A model generated the notes under the pieces. The model did no database searches. It was not told where the DNA came from and was given only the letters and a program-made list of their open reading frames with translations. 23,829 nt of DNA from an uncultured Prevotella sp. (GTDB lineage Bacteria; Bacteroidota; Bacteroidia; Bacteroidales; Bacteroidaceae): the NCBI GenBank assembly GCA_958369755.1, contig CATXJC010000028.1, positions 1 to 23,829 of the forward strand, given 5' to 3'. The position numbers and the translations under genes are program-made. Shown here in pieces: positions 1-8,801 of the stretch; positions within the stretch are counted from its first letter, which is position 1, and each line of letters starts with the position of its first letter.

Positions 1-20
1 CAGGGCGTATTGGGTAATTT
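1..20. repeat. Truncated REP-like palindrome at the window edge
   Basis: The first 13 bases, CAGGGCGTATTGG, are identical to 21903-21915, where they form the right arm and tail of a GCCCTTTCAGGGC palindrome. The window therefore begins inside another copy of that intergenic repeat. Its left arm would lie before position 1, so the boundary cannot be set. Confidence 0.55.
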
Positions 21-40
21 CAACCGTACAGGTCGAATTA

Positions 41-172
41 GTTTCTACCCTTAAGGGAAATTGTTAATACCCTTAAGGGAAATCGTTAATACCCTTAAGG
101 GAAAATAATTATTCCCTTAAAGGAATTACTTTCTACCTTTAAAGGAAATTGTTTCTGTACCTAATAGAATTC
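41..172. repeat. Array of six 22-bp units, five with a central palindrome
   Basis: Six consecutive units of exactly 22 bp start at 41, 63, 85, 107, 129 and 151. Units 1-3 carry the perfect palindrome CCCTTAAGGG at 48-57, 70-79 and 92-101. Unit 4 has CCCTTAAAGG (114-123) and unit 5 CCTTTAAAGG (136-145). In unit 5 both half-sites have changed together, so symmetry is kept. Unit 6 keeps the flank GTTTCT but has lost the dyad. A 22-bp step is about two helical turns, which puts every dyad on the same face of the DNA. No ORF crosses the array. An operator or nucleoid-protein array is the simplest reading, but the function is unknown. Confidence 0.85.
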
Positions 173-175
173 TCC

Positions 176-259
176 GTTCATAAGTTTTGAATGTAGGTTC
201 AAAAGTATTGAATGTACGTTCAAAAGTATTGAATGTCGGTTCAAAACTTATGAACGAAA
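176..259. repeat. Array of four 21-bp dyad units forming a larger inverted repeat
   Basis: Units start at 176, 197, 218 and 239 with an exact 21-bp period, each opening with GTTCA. The inner units contain TTCAA-AAGTA-TTGAA. The outer arms GTTCATAAGTTTTGAA (176-191) and TTCAAAACTTATGAAC (240-255) are exact reverse complements, so the whole array is an imperfect inverted repeat centred near 215. It lies three bases after the 22-bp array but has an unrelated unit sequence. The remaining stretch to ruvA (260-407) is A+T-rich and shows no convincing promoter or gene, apart from two ATAGGGG words near 288-316. Confidence 0.85.
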
Positions 260-407
260 CTTTCTTCTAGTCATAAAAACAATTTCCATAGGGGATAAAG
301 GCTTTTTCTTATAGGGGTGTCAGCAATATAATCCAATGCCGGATACAATAAATCCCTATTCCGTGCGTTCATATTATTATAATTAATTTATGAAAGAGGT
401 ATAACCA

Positions 408-426
408 AGTGTTTAAATAGTAAGGA
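408..426 (+). promoter_or_regulatory. Shared 19-bp leader with ribosome-binding site, ruvA
   Basis: AGTGTTTAAATAGTAAGGA occurs here and, base for base, at 12832-12850 before the histidine kinase. Here it runs into AAGGAG (422-427), a good Shine-Dalgarno match nine bases before the ruvA ATG and unusual for this phylum. No TAnnTTTG element is found at the matching position upstream; the nearest candidate, TATAACCA (400-407), is poor. Confidence 0.6.
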
Positions 427-436
427 GAAAATTAAA

Positions 437-1051
437 ATGATAGAATATATTCATGGCGATCTGACCGAACTGACTCCGGCAATGGCAGTAGTAGAGACTG
501 CAGGGGTGGGGTACGGACTCAATATTTCGCTCAATACCTATACTGCCATTCAGGGCAAGCAGGAAGTAAAACTCTACGTGCATGAGGTCTTGGTGGCAGG
601 TGGAAGAGATGACTCTTTCACCCTTTTCGGTTTCGCCTCCAAGCAGGAGCGCGAACTTTATCGCCAGCTCATCACCGTATCGGGTGTGGGAGGCAATACG
701 GCGAGAATGATACTCTCGTCGATGTCGCCAAGCGAACTCTGCAATGTGATTTCTACAGGCAACGAGAAGATGCTGAAGACCGTGAAGGGTATCGGATTGA
801 AGACCGCCCAGCGCATCATCATCGACCTGAAGGATAAGATCGTGAGTCTGGGCATTGCCGATGAGCTGCCGGCTAATGGTGGTAATGTGGTGATGGTGAA
901 CAATGATATCAAGGATGAGGCTGTCAGTGCCCTCACCATGCTCGGTTTCTCACCGGCACCTTCTGCCAAGGTTGTAGTGGATATCCTGAAGGCGCAGCCA
1001 GATCTGCCGGTGGAGCAGGTTGTAAAGCTTGCCTTGAAGCAAATTAAATAA
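437..1051 (+). CDS. ruvA: Holliday junction branch migration protein RuvA
   Basis: RuvA binds four-way DNA junctions as a tetramer and loads the RuvB motor for branch migration during recombinational repair. The 204-residue product matches the usual length of about 200. It has an N-terminal OB-fold (residues 1-63, starting MIEYIHGDL) and paired helix-hairpin-helix motifs (VSGVGGNTA near 82 and VKGIGLKTA near 117). A short acidic/Asn-rich linker follows, then the C-terminal RuvB-contacting three-helix domain (about 158-204). The start is supported by AAGGAG nine bases upstream. sprA begins four bases after the stop, so the two are probably cotranscribed. My recollection is that this ruvA-sprA pairing also occurs in other Bacteroidota. 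No ruvB or ruvC is in the window. The upstream region is the repeat-rich 41-259 block. Confidence 0.97.
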   Translation: MIEYIHGDLTELTPAMAVVETAGVGYGLNISLNTYTAIQGKQEVKLYVHEVLVAGGRDDSFTLFGFASKQERELYRQLITVSGVGGNTARMILSSMSPSELCNVISTGNEKMLKTVKGIGLKTAQRIIIDLKDKIVSLGIADELPANGGNVVMVNNDIKDEAVSALTMLGFSPAPSAKVVVDILKAQPDLPVEQVVKLALKQIK

Positions 1052-1055
1052 CTTT

Positions 1056-4000
1056 ATGAAGGGGCAAAGAATCTTTTATTTTTTGATGGCTTGGCTGATG
1101 GTGGCAACCTTCGGCTATGCCCTCGCTTTGCCTTTTCCGCAGAAAGATAAACAGGAAAACAAACAGAACGATAAGCAGGAAGTCAGGCAGAATGATAAGC
1201 AGCAAGACAAGAAGCAACCGAAGGCTCAGCCCATTCTAGCAGATGAGGATACGATTCCCGATTCCCTGCTGCATCCCCGTTGGAAAATCCAGCTTACCCA
1301 ACCTTATTCCCTGAGCGACCTCTACCAGAGTCCGCTCGACCTCAAGCGTCCTGATGCCCTCCAGTATCAGGTCATCTACAATGATACCCTCAACCGTTAT
1401 GTCATCGGCAACCGGATGGGCAATACCTGGCTTTCGGCTCCCATCATGCTCACTCCGGATGAATATATGAAATGGACGGAACAGAACGAGCGCAATGCCT
1501 TCTATCGCCAGAAGAACGATGAAATCTATCAGGCGAAGGGCAAGGAGAAGTTCGATTTCTCTGATATGCACTTCGATCTGGGACCTGCCGAGAAAATCTT
1601 CGGTCCCGGGGGAATCCGTGTCAAGACCCAGGGTACCGCCGAACTGAAGTTTGGTATCAACAAGAAGAATATCGACAACCCGTCGCTGCCTATCCGAAAC
1701 CGAAAGACCACGATGATGAACTTTGATGAGAAAATCAATCTCAACGTGAATGGAAAGGTAGGCGATAAGATGGACCTCAACCTGAATTACAACACCGATG
1801 CCACCTTCGACTACGATGCCCAGAACATGAAGCTGAAGTATGATGGCAAGGAAGATGAGATTATCAAGCTGGTTGAGGCGGGCAATGTATCCTTTCCCAG
1901 CAACTCCTCGCTCATCAAGGGCGCCAGCAGTCTTTTCGGTGTAAGAACCGATATGCAGTTTGGCAAGCTCAAGCTGCAGACGGTGTTCTCACAGAAGAAG
2001 TCGGCTTCCAAGAGTGTATCGAGCCGGGGTGGCGTGCAGCTTACTCCCTTCGAGCTTAATGTGGCAGATTACGAGGAAAACCGTCACTTCTTCCTCTCTC
2101 AGTATTTCCGCAGTCATTATGATGCCTGGATGCAGAAACTGCCGAATCTGCTGACGGGTATCACCATCAACCGTGTGGAAATCTGGGTAACCAACAAGAC
2201 GGGAACCACCACGAATACCCGAAACATCATCGCCCTGACCGACCTGGGTGAAAACGAGAAGGTGAGCAATCCGATGTGGGGGGCAGGAGGAACGATGGTG
2301 CCGGCTAACCAGGCGAATACCGAGTATGCATCGATGACAGGTCAGTTTGCCGCTGCCCGTGACATCAACCAGACTGCCTCTGTTCTGGAAGGTGGCGGAC
2401 TGATAGGCGGCAGCGATTTCGAGAAACTGGAGAGTGCCCGTCTGCTCAATTCCTCTGAATATACCGTGAACCAGGCGATGGGATATGTTTCGCTGAAGTC
2501 TGGTCTTCAGACCGATCAGGTTCTTGCCGTGGCATACGAATATACCTATGGCGGAGTGACCTATCAGGTGGGCGAGTTTGCCTCGGATATCACCGATACC
2601 AAGCAGGCTCTCTTCGTGAAGTCGCTGAAGAATACCAGTTGCAATCCACAGCAGGGCAACTGGGACCTGATGATGAAGAACGTATATTATCTCTCTTCGC
2701 AGGTGGAAAAGGATAAGTTCCGCCTCGATGTGAAATATCAGAGTGATACAACGGGTGTCTATGTCAACTATATTCCGGAAACGCAGGTGAAGAACCAGCC
2801 TATCATCCGTGTGCTGGGTGCCGATCGGCTTGATAACAACAACAAGGCGCGCAGCAATGGCTACTTCGATTATGTAGAGGGCTATACCGTATCGAATGGT
2901 CGCGTGTTCATGCCGAAGGTGGAACCGTTCGGCAGTTATATGCAGGATTATCTCGTCAAGAAGGGCGTGTCTGAGGAGCAGGCTGAGAAGTATGCCTTCA
3001 CCGAACTCTATGACAGTACGAAGACCATCGCCAGGCAGATAGCTGAAAAGAATAAGTATCTCATCGTGGGACAGTTCAAGGGCTCGGCAGCCAATGTCAT
3101 CTCCCTCGATGCCTACAATGTGCCGCAGGGTTCGGTAGTGGTGACGGCAGGTGGCGTTACCCTGAAAGAAGGTACCGACTACTCGGTGGATTACAATGCC
3201 GGAGAGGTGACCATCCTCAACCAGAGCATTATTGATGCCGGTACGGCGGTCAACGTCTCCCTGGAGAGCAATACCGATTACGGACAGATGAGAAAGACGA
3301 TGTTCGGATTCAACTGGGAGTATGAATTCTCCAGGGATTTCCAGATCAGTGGAACCTTGCAGCATCTCTCGGAACAGGCGCTCACCAACAAGGTGGCGAT
3401 GGGCAGCGAACCGCTGAAGAATACACTCTGGGGCATCAACCTGAACTGGAAGAAGGAGAGCCAATGGCTTACCAACATGCTCGACAAGATACCGTTCCTG
3501 CATCTCACCCAACCTTCCTATATCTCCTTCAAGAGTGAGTTTGCCCAGCTTCTGGCGGGCGAGGCAGGAGGAGTGCAGGACAATGCTTCGTATATTGATG
3601 ACTTCGAGAATACCAAGGGAACCATCGACGTGATGACTCCTACTTCGTGGGTTATCTCCAGTGTGCCGTCGCTCAACTTCAAGGATGATTACAATGACAA
3701 GACGGGGTTGACCAGCGGTTACCATCGTTCCCGCCTTGCCTGGTACACCATCGATCCGCTTTTCACCCGACGGGGAAGTTCGCTCACTCCGGGCCATATC
3801 AAGAGCGACCTCAAGCAGTTGAGCAACCACTACGTGAGAGAGGTGTATGTAAAGGAGCTTTTCCCTCTGCGCCAGCAGAGCACCTATCAGGGAGCCACCA
3901 GCACCCTGAGTGTTCTCAATCTGGCTTACTATCCATCGGAGCCGGGACCTTACAACTTCAATGTATCCGATCTGCAGTCGGATGGTACCCTTGCCAATCC

Positions 4001-7000
4001 GTCCCGCAACTGGGGTGGAATGATGCGCAAGCTGGATACCAACGATTTCGAGCAGGCAAACGTGGAGTATATCGAGTTCTGGATGCTCGATCCGTTCATC
4101 TATTCCCGAGAGCAATCGGATGCAGCCGACTATGGTGGCGACTTCTACATCAACCTGGGCGAGGTGAGCGAGGATATCCTGCGTGATGGCAAGAAGTTTT
4201 ATGAGAGCGGAATGCCGGTGGATGGCAGCAACAGCTTCACCTATACGCAGTGGGGTAAGATTCCTACGCAGAGCACCGTGACATACGCATTTGCCACCAC
4301 CAGCGGAAGCCGTGCCCTGCAGGATGTGGGATTCAATGGTCTGACCGATGCCGAAGAGCAGGAATTCTACAAGAGTGCCTATCTCGACCAGATACAGGGA
4401 AAGGTGAACCAGGCGGTGTTCGACAGTATCTTTGCCGACCCAGCCCGGGATAACTATCACTATTTCAGAGGATCTGACTGGGATGAGATGCGTGCGCCCA
4501 TCCTTCAACGATATAAGTACATTAACAACCCTCAAGGCAATTCGCCTGACAGCGAAAGCCGTACCGAGAGTTATGATACCTCCTATAAATCTACACCGGA
4601 TGTGGAGGACATCAACCAGGACTATACGCTGAACGAATACGAGAAGTATTTCCAGTATCACGTCAGCATCCGTCCGGAAGATCTCGTGGTGGGCAGCAAC
4701 TTCATCGTGGATAAGCGGGAATACACCCAGACTTGGCGAGACAACACGAAATCCACGGTTACCTGGTATCAGTTCCGCATTCCTGTGGATGAGTTTGAGA
4801 AGCGCCAGGGAAACATCAACGATTTCTCCAGCATCCGCTTCATGCGAATGTTCCTCACCAACTTCAAGAAGCCTATCGTGCTCCGTTTCGGTACGCTCGA
4901 CCTGGTGCACAGCAAGTGGCGTACCTACGACCAGCCGTTGGGTGCAGCCAGTGGCGGAACCTTGGAGGCGAGTGCAGTCAGTCTTGAGGAAAATGCCGAG
5001 AAGACACCGGTCAACTATGTGCTTCCTCCGGGTATCAGCCGTGAACAGGACCCATCGCAGCCACAGCTTGTCGAGGCAAACGAGCAGGCGCTGAGTATGG
5101 TGGTGAAGGATCTGACCCATGGCGAGGCAAAGGCGGTATATAAGAACTCTACCCTCGATCTCCGCCAGTACAAGCGCATACAGATGTTTGCCCATGCCAA
5201 TGCCCTGGAGCAGAACGCCACCAATCTGAAGAACGACCAGCTGGCGGTCTTCATCCGTCTGGGCAGCGACTATAAGAACAATTACTATGAGTATGAGATT
5301 CCGCTCAAGCTGACCGAACCTCGCAACAATTATAACCGCAACAGTTCTGCCGACAGAAAGCTGGTTTGGCCGGAGGAGAATATGCTCAATGTAAACCTGA
5401 GCGTATTTACCCGTCTCAAGAAGGAGCGAAACAAGGCGAAGGCTGCTGGCATGGCTTCCTATATGGCACCTTATATGATGATGGATGCAGAACATCCGGG
5501 CAACCGGATCACCATCGTGGGCAATCCGAGCCTGGGAGAGGTAAAGACGCTGATGATAGGTGTGAGAAACAATTCGGATGAGGTGAAGAGCGGAGAAGTC
5601 TGGGTCAACGAGCTCCGGCTTCTGGAGCATAACAACAAGGGAGGATGGGCAGCCAATGCCAATCTGAACGTGCAGCTCTCCGACCTGGGTAGCGTGAATG
5701 CTACCGGCCGCTATATGAGCGAAGGCTTCGGCGGTCTGGAAGATGGCGTGGCTAGCCGCAGTACCGATAATTATGGTTCCTATAGCGTGACCACCTCGTT
5801 GGAGATGGGTAAGTTCTTCCCCGACAAGGCGAAGGTGAGCATACCTTTATATTATAGTGTGACGAAGGAGAAGACTTCTCCGAAATACAATCCGCTGGAT
5901 ACGGATATGGAACTGAAGGATGCGCTGGATGCCGCCGGTTCGAAGGCTGATCGGGACTCTATCGAGAACATCGCCGTGACCAAAGTCACCCAGACCAACT
6001 TCTCGGTATCCAATGCCCGGGTAGGTATCGCCACCCGACGTCATCCGATGCCTTACGATCCAGCCAACTTCTCGTTTACCTACAGTCATGCCCATCAGCA
6101 TACCACGGGTGAGACCACGGTCTTCGAGAATCGGGACAACTGGCGCGGAGCCCTGGATTATTCCTGGACACCGGTCTATAAGGCGTGGGAACCTTTCAAG
6201 AAGTGGAAGAACAAGAGCAAGTGGCTCGACATTCTGAAGCGATTCGGATTAAACTGGCTGCCTCAGAACATCGCCTTCAATACGGAGATGACGCACGAGA
6301 CTTATGAACTGCAGGAACGCGATATGGAGAGTACGCTCAATTCGCAGCTGCCGCTCACCGTGAGCGACCAGTTCCTCTGGAACCGCGAGTTCTCTCTGCG
6401 CTGGGATCTGACCAAGAACCTGCACATGAACTTCCAGAGTGCCACCCATGCACAGGTAGATGTGCCTTATCCGGATGTGAATGCCGATCTCTATGCCGAC
6501 CAGTATCATGCCTGGAAGGATTCGGTGTATCGAAGTTCGGTATGGCAGAGTGTGAAGAGCTGGGGTACGCCGCTCGACTACAGTCAGAACTTCACGGCAT
6601 CCTATAAGTTGCCTATCCATCTGCTGCCAGTCTTCGACTGGGTGAATACCGATGCCTCCTACAACGCCAACTATACTTGGGAGCGAGGTACGGAGGATGA
6701 GAACGGCAACTCGTATGGCAACACCATCAACACCCAGCGCGAGCTGACGATTAACGGAAGCTTCGACCTGGTGCGCCTCTACAACCACATCCCATTCCTC
6801 AAGAAGGCGAATGACCGATTCAACCGCTCGATAAGCAGGAGTGAGATAGAGAGGAAGAAGAAGGAGAAGGAAGCCAGGCGGAAGCAGGCTTTGCTGAAGA
6901 ATGCACAGCAGAAGAATGATATGCAGAAGAATGGGCAGAAGAATCAGGTAGATCTGGCGAAGGCGCTTCCGAAAAACAGAAAGGCTTTCGAGAAGGAAAT

Positions 7001-8687
7001 CACCCTCCTGCCGGATACTACCCTGCTCATCAGACATGGCAAGAACAGCAAGCGACTCATCATTTCTGCTAAGACGGAGGATGGAAAGGTGTATCATCTG
7101 AAATATAAAAAGGTGGATAACAACCAGATCCGTATCAAGTCGAAGGTGGATAGCATGATGAAGCTGAAGATTACGGTGATGCCGAAAGAGCCGCTCGATA
7201 ACGAAAAATGGTATCGGACAGCCCAGACGGCAGCCCGACTGGCAATGATGCTGCGCAAGGTGAGCTTCACCTACCGCAACAACTATCAGATGCTTCTGCC
7301 GGGCTTTACTCCTAACGTGGGTGATGCCTTCGGACAGAAGAAAGTGGGAACGATGGCGCCGGGACTGGATTTCGCCTTCGGACTGGTGGATGACAGCTAT
7401 ATAGGAAAGGCAAGAGAAAACGACTGGCTGCTCTGCAACGACTCGATTGCTACGCCGGCTACTACCAGCAAGACCGAGAATCTGCAGCTGCGTGCCACCC
7501 TGGAACCAGTCAGGGATTTCAAGATTGATCTTTCTGCCACCCGCACCATGACCACGCAAAAGAGCATACAGTATATGTATGAGGGTACACCGACCACCCA
7601 GAGCGGAACTTTCCAGATGACTACCATCTCGCTGAGTTCGGCTTTCGAGGGAATCGGAAATGCCAACAGTGGTTATCGCAGCAGGACTTTCGAGAAGTTT
7701 GTCAACTCGCTCAATGGTTTCCGCCAGCGGGTGGAGTCGCAGTATGCCGGAACGGTATATCCTGTGGGTTCTACCTTGGGTGGAGGCAAGTATGATGCTT
7801 CCCGCACACCGGTTAATCCGTATAGTGGTGATGTGATGATTCCTGCATTCCTCAATGCCTATACCTCGATGGGCGGCAGTTCGCTCTCCATCTTCCCGGC
7901 ATTGAGCCGGCTCTTGCCAAACTGGACGGTGCGCTATAGTGGCTTGGGCAAGTTGCCTTGGTTCCGTGAGCACTTCAAGAGTGTGAACATCAACCACGCC
8001 TACAAGAGTATCTTTGCCGTGGGCAGCTATAGCAGCTACAGTACCTATCAGGAGTATATGAATGGTCTGGGCTTCGTGACGGATGCCTCTACGGGCAATC
8101 CATCGCCTAGCAGCATGTTCAATGTTTCTCAGGTGAGCATCAACGAGGCATTCTCGCCATTGCTCGGTATGGATGTTACGCTGAACAACAATATGACTAT
8201 CAAGGGTGAGTATCGCCAGACCCGAGTGCTGAACCTCAGTATGACGAGTGTACAGGTGAATGAGGCGCTGAGCAAAGACTGGGTGGTAGGTATGGGCTAT
8301 CGCATCAACAACTTCAATCTCTTCGGTGCTCCAAAGGCACACAAGGTGAAGGGAAGAACGGGTGCCCAGCAGAACAGCAGAAACGGAAGCAAGGGCAAGA
8401 ATCAGACCCGGAACTACGGTCCTAATCACGACCTGAACCTGCGTCTCGACTTCAGTTTCCGCAAGCAGGCAGCCATCGTCCGTGATATAGCCACGATGAC
8501 GAGCAGCGCCAGCAGCGGCAACAATGCCCTGAAGCTGAGTTTCACGGCTGATTATACCTTGAGCAAGATGCTCACCATGAGTTTCTACTATGATCGCCAG
8601 ACCAATACGCCGCTCTTGTCGAGCAGCAGTTATCCTACCACCACGCAGGATTTCGGTCTGAGCATCAAGTTCTCGCTGACGAGATGA
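1056..8687 (+). CDS. sprA: Type IX secretion system outer-membrane translocon SprA/Sov
   Basis: SprA (Sov in Porphyromonas) is the giant single-chain outer-membrane barrel through which the type IX secretion system exports proteins. In Flavobacterium it has 36 strands and binds PorV and a plug protein. The 2,543-residue length fits the family (about 2,400-2,500). A signal peptide covers roughly residues 1-25. It is followed by a Lys/Gln/Asp low-complexity stretch (30-58) built from repeated NDKQ words. The rest is typical of a large outer-membrane barrel: alternating hydrophobic/aromatic strands, many Tyr/Asn/Gly turns, and a C-terminal strand ending FSLTR. Residues about 1928-1981 form a strongly basic Lys/Arg/Gln segment leading into a small soluble-looking domain (about 1982-2050), presumably periplasmic. 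Reading the gene as one uninterrupted frame gives no sign of damage. Long antisense frames over it are codon-bias shadows. No cargo protein with a type IX C-terminal signal was recognised nearby. Confidence 0.95.
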   Translation: MKGQRIFYFLMAWLMVATFGYALALPFPQKDKQENKQNDKQEVRQNDKQQDKKQPKAQPILADEDTIPDSLLHPRWKIQLTQPYSLSDLYQSPLDLKRPDALQYQVIYNDTLNRYVIGNRMGNTWLSAPIMLTPDEYMKWTEQNERNAFYRQKNDEIYQAKGKEKFDFSDMHFDLGPAEKIFGPGGIRVKTQGTAELKFGINKKNIDNPSLPIRNRKTTMMNFDEKINLNVNGKVGDKMDLNLNYNTDATFDYDAQNMKLKYDGKEDEIIKLVEAGNVSFPSNSSLIKGASSLFGVRTDMQFGKLKLQTVFSQKKSASKSVSSRGGVQLTPFELNVADYEENRHFFLSQYFRSHYDAWMQKLPNLLTGITINRVEIWVTNKTGTTTNTRNIIALTDLGENEKVSNPMWGAGGTMVPANQANTEYASMTGQFAAARDINQTASVLEGGGLIGGSDFEKLESARLLNSSEYTVNQAMGYVSLKSGLQTDQVLAVAYEYTYGGVTYQVGEFASDITDTKQALFVKSLKNTSCNPQQGNWDLMMKNVYYLSSQVEKDKFRLDVKYQSDTTGVYVNYIPETQVKNQPIIRVLGADRLDNNNKARSNGYFDYVEGYTVSNGRVFMPKVEPFGSYMQDYLVKKGVSEEQAEKYAFTELYDSTKTIARQIAEKNKYLIVGQFKGSAANVISLDAYNVPQGSVVVTAGGVTLKEGTDYSVDYNAGEVTILNQSIIDAGTAVNVSLESNTDYGQMRKTMFGFNWEYEFSRDFQISGTLQHLSEQALTNKVAMGSEPLKNTLWGINLNWKKESQWLTNMLDKIPFLHLTQPSYISFKSEFAQLLAGEAGGVQDNASYIDDFENTKGTIDVMTPTSWVISSVPSLNFKDDYNDKTGLTSGYHRSRLAWYTIDPLFTRRGSSLTPGHIKSDLKQLSNHYVREVYVKELFPLRQQSTYQGATSTLSVLNLAYYPSEPGPYNFNVSDLQSDGTLANPSRNWGGMMRKLDTNDFEQANVEYIEFWMLDPFIYSREQSDAADYGGDFYINLGEVSEDILRDGKKFYESGMPVDGSNSFTYTQWGKIPTQSTVTYAFATTSGSRALQDVGFNGLTDAEEQEFYKSAYLDQIQGKVNQAVFDSIFADPARDNYHYFRGSDWDEMRAPILQRYKYINNPQGNSPDSESRTESYDTSYKSTPDVEDINQDYTLNEYEKYFQYHVSIRPEDLVVGSNFIVDKREYTQTWRDNTKSTVTWYQFRIPVDEFEKRQGNINDFSSIRFMRMFLTNFKKPIVLRFGTLDLVHSKWRTYDQPLGAASGGTLEASAVSLEENAEKTPVNYVLPPGISREQDPSQPQLVEANEQALSMVVKDLTHGEAKAVYKNSTLDLRQYKRIQMFAHANALEQNATNLKNDQLAVFIRLGSDYKNNYYEYEIPLKLTEPRNNYNRNSSADRKLVWPEENMLNVNLSVFTRLKKERNKAKAAGMASYMAPYMMMDAEHPGNRITIVGNPSLGEVKTLMIGVRNNSDEVKSGEVWVNELRLLEHNNKGGWAANANLNVQLSDLGSVNATGRYMSEGFGGLEDGVASRSTDNYGSYSVTTSLEMGKFFPDKAKVSIPLYYSVTKEKTSPKYNPLDTDMELKDALDAAGSKADRDSIENIAVTKVTQTNFSVSNARVGIATRRHPMPYDPANFSFTYSHAHQHTTGETTVFENRDNWRGALDYSWTPVYKAWEPFKKWKNKSKWLDILKRFGLNWLPQNIAFNTEMTHETYELQERDMESTLNSQLPLTVSDQFLWNREFSLRWDLTKNLHMNFQSATHAQVDVPYPDVNADLYADQYHAWKDSVYRSSVWQSVKSWGTPLDYSQNFTASYKLPIHLLPVFDWVNTDASYNANYTWERGTEDENGNSYGNTINTQRELTINGSFDLVRLYNHIPFLKKANDRFNRSISRSEIERKKKEKEARRKQALLKNAQQKNDMQKNGQKNQVDLAKALPKNRKAFEKEITLLPDTTLLIRHGKNSKRLIISAKTEDGKVYHLKYKKVDNNQIRIKSKVDSMMKLKITVMPKEPLDNEKWYRTAQTAARLAMMLRKVSFTYRNNYQMLLPGFTPNVGDAFGQKKVGTMAPGLDFAFGLVDDSYIGKARENDWLLCNDSIATPATTSKTENLQLRATLEPVRDFKIDLSATRTMTTQKSIQYMYEGTPTTQSGTFQMTTISLSSAFEGIGNANSGYRSRTFEKFVNSLNGFRQRVESQYAGTVYPVGSTLGGGKYDASRTPVNPYSGDVMIPAFLNAYTSMGGSSLSIFPALSRLLPNWTVRYSGLGKLPWFREHFKSVNINHAYKSIFAVGSYSSYSTYQEYMNGLGFVTDASTGNPSPSSMFNVSQVSINEAFSPLLGMDVTLNNNMTIKGEYRQTRVLNLSMTSVQVNEALSKDWVVGMGYRINNFNLFGAPKAHKVKGRTGAQQNSRNGSKGKNQTRNYGPNHDLNLRLDFSFRKQAAIVRDIATMTSSASSGNNALKLSFTADYTLSKMLTMSFYYDRQTNTPLLSSSSYPTTTQDFGLSIKFSLTR

Positions 8688-8712
8688 TGTTTTTTATCGC
8701 CCAACTGCGGTG

Positions 8713-8720
8713 CAAAGGTA
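8713..8720 (-). promoter_or_regulatory. Orphan minus-strand -7 element pointing into the sprA 3' end
   Basis: Read on the minus strand, the sequence is TACCTTTG followed by CA, the typical Bacteroidota -7 element and start region. A transcript would run antisense into the end of sprA. No TTTG sits 19-21 bases upstream; the nearest TTG is 25 away. No minus-strand gene begins here, so it may be inactive or a relic. Confidence 0.35.
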
Positions 8721-8754
8721 CAATAAAAAAAGACATTGTGTTTTGCAAGGTTGT

Positions 8755-8791
8755 CGCTGGGAGGGTAGGTAACAAACCTGCGCTCCCAGCG
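8755..8791. terminator. Hairpin between convergent sprA and ATPase genes
   Basis: Arms CGCTGGGAG (8755-8763) and CTCCCAGCG (8783-8791) form a perfect 9-bp stem. A second inner stem is AGGT (8767-8770) with ACCT (8776-8779). It sits 68 bases after the sprA stop and 11 bases beyond the ATPase stop. No clean T-run follows on either strand, so it may be a REP-like palindrome acting as a weak two-way terminator. Confidence 0.5.
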
Positions 8792-8801
8792 CATTCTTAC
8801 T

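Noticed and set aside
41..259. CRISPR array
   Set aside because: The units are adjacent 21-22 bp repeats without variable spacers, and no cas gene is present.
1989..5630. Antisense open frame of 1,213 codons across sprA
   Set aside because: It lies wholly opposite sprA. The predicted protein is rich in His/Arg/Ile without recognisable domains, and the frame is kept open by the codon use of the real gene.
6249..8429. Antisense open frame of 726 codons across the 3' part of sprA
   Set aside because: Same shadow effect; no start signals, no family resemblance.
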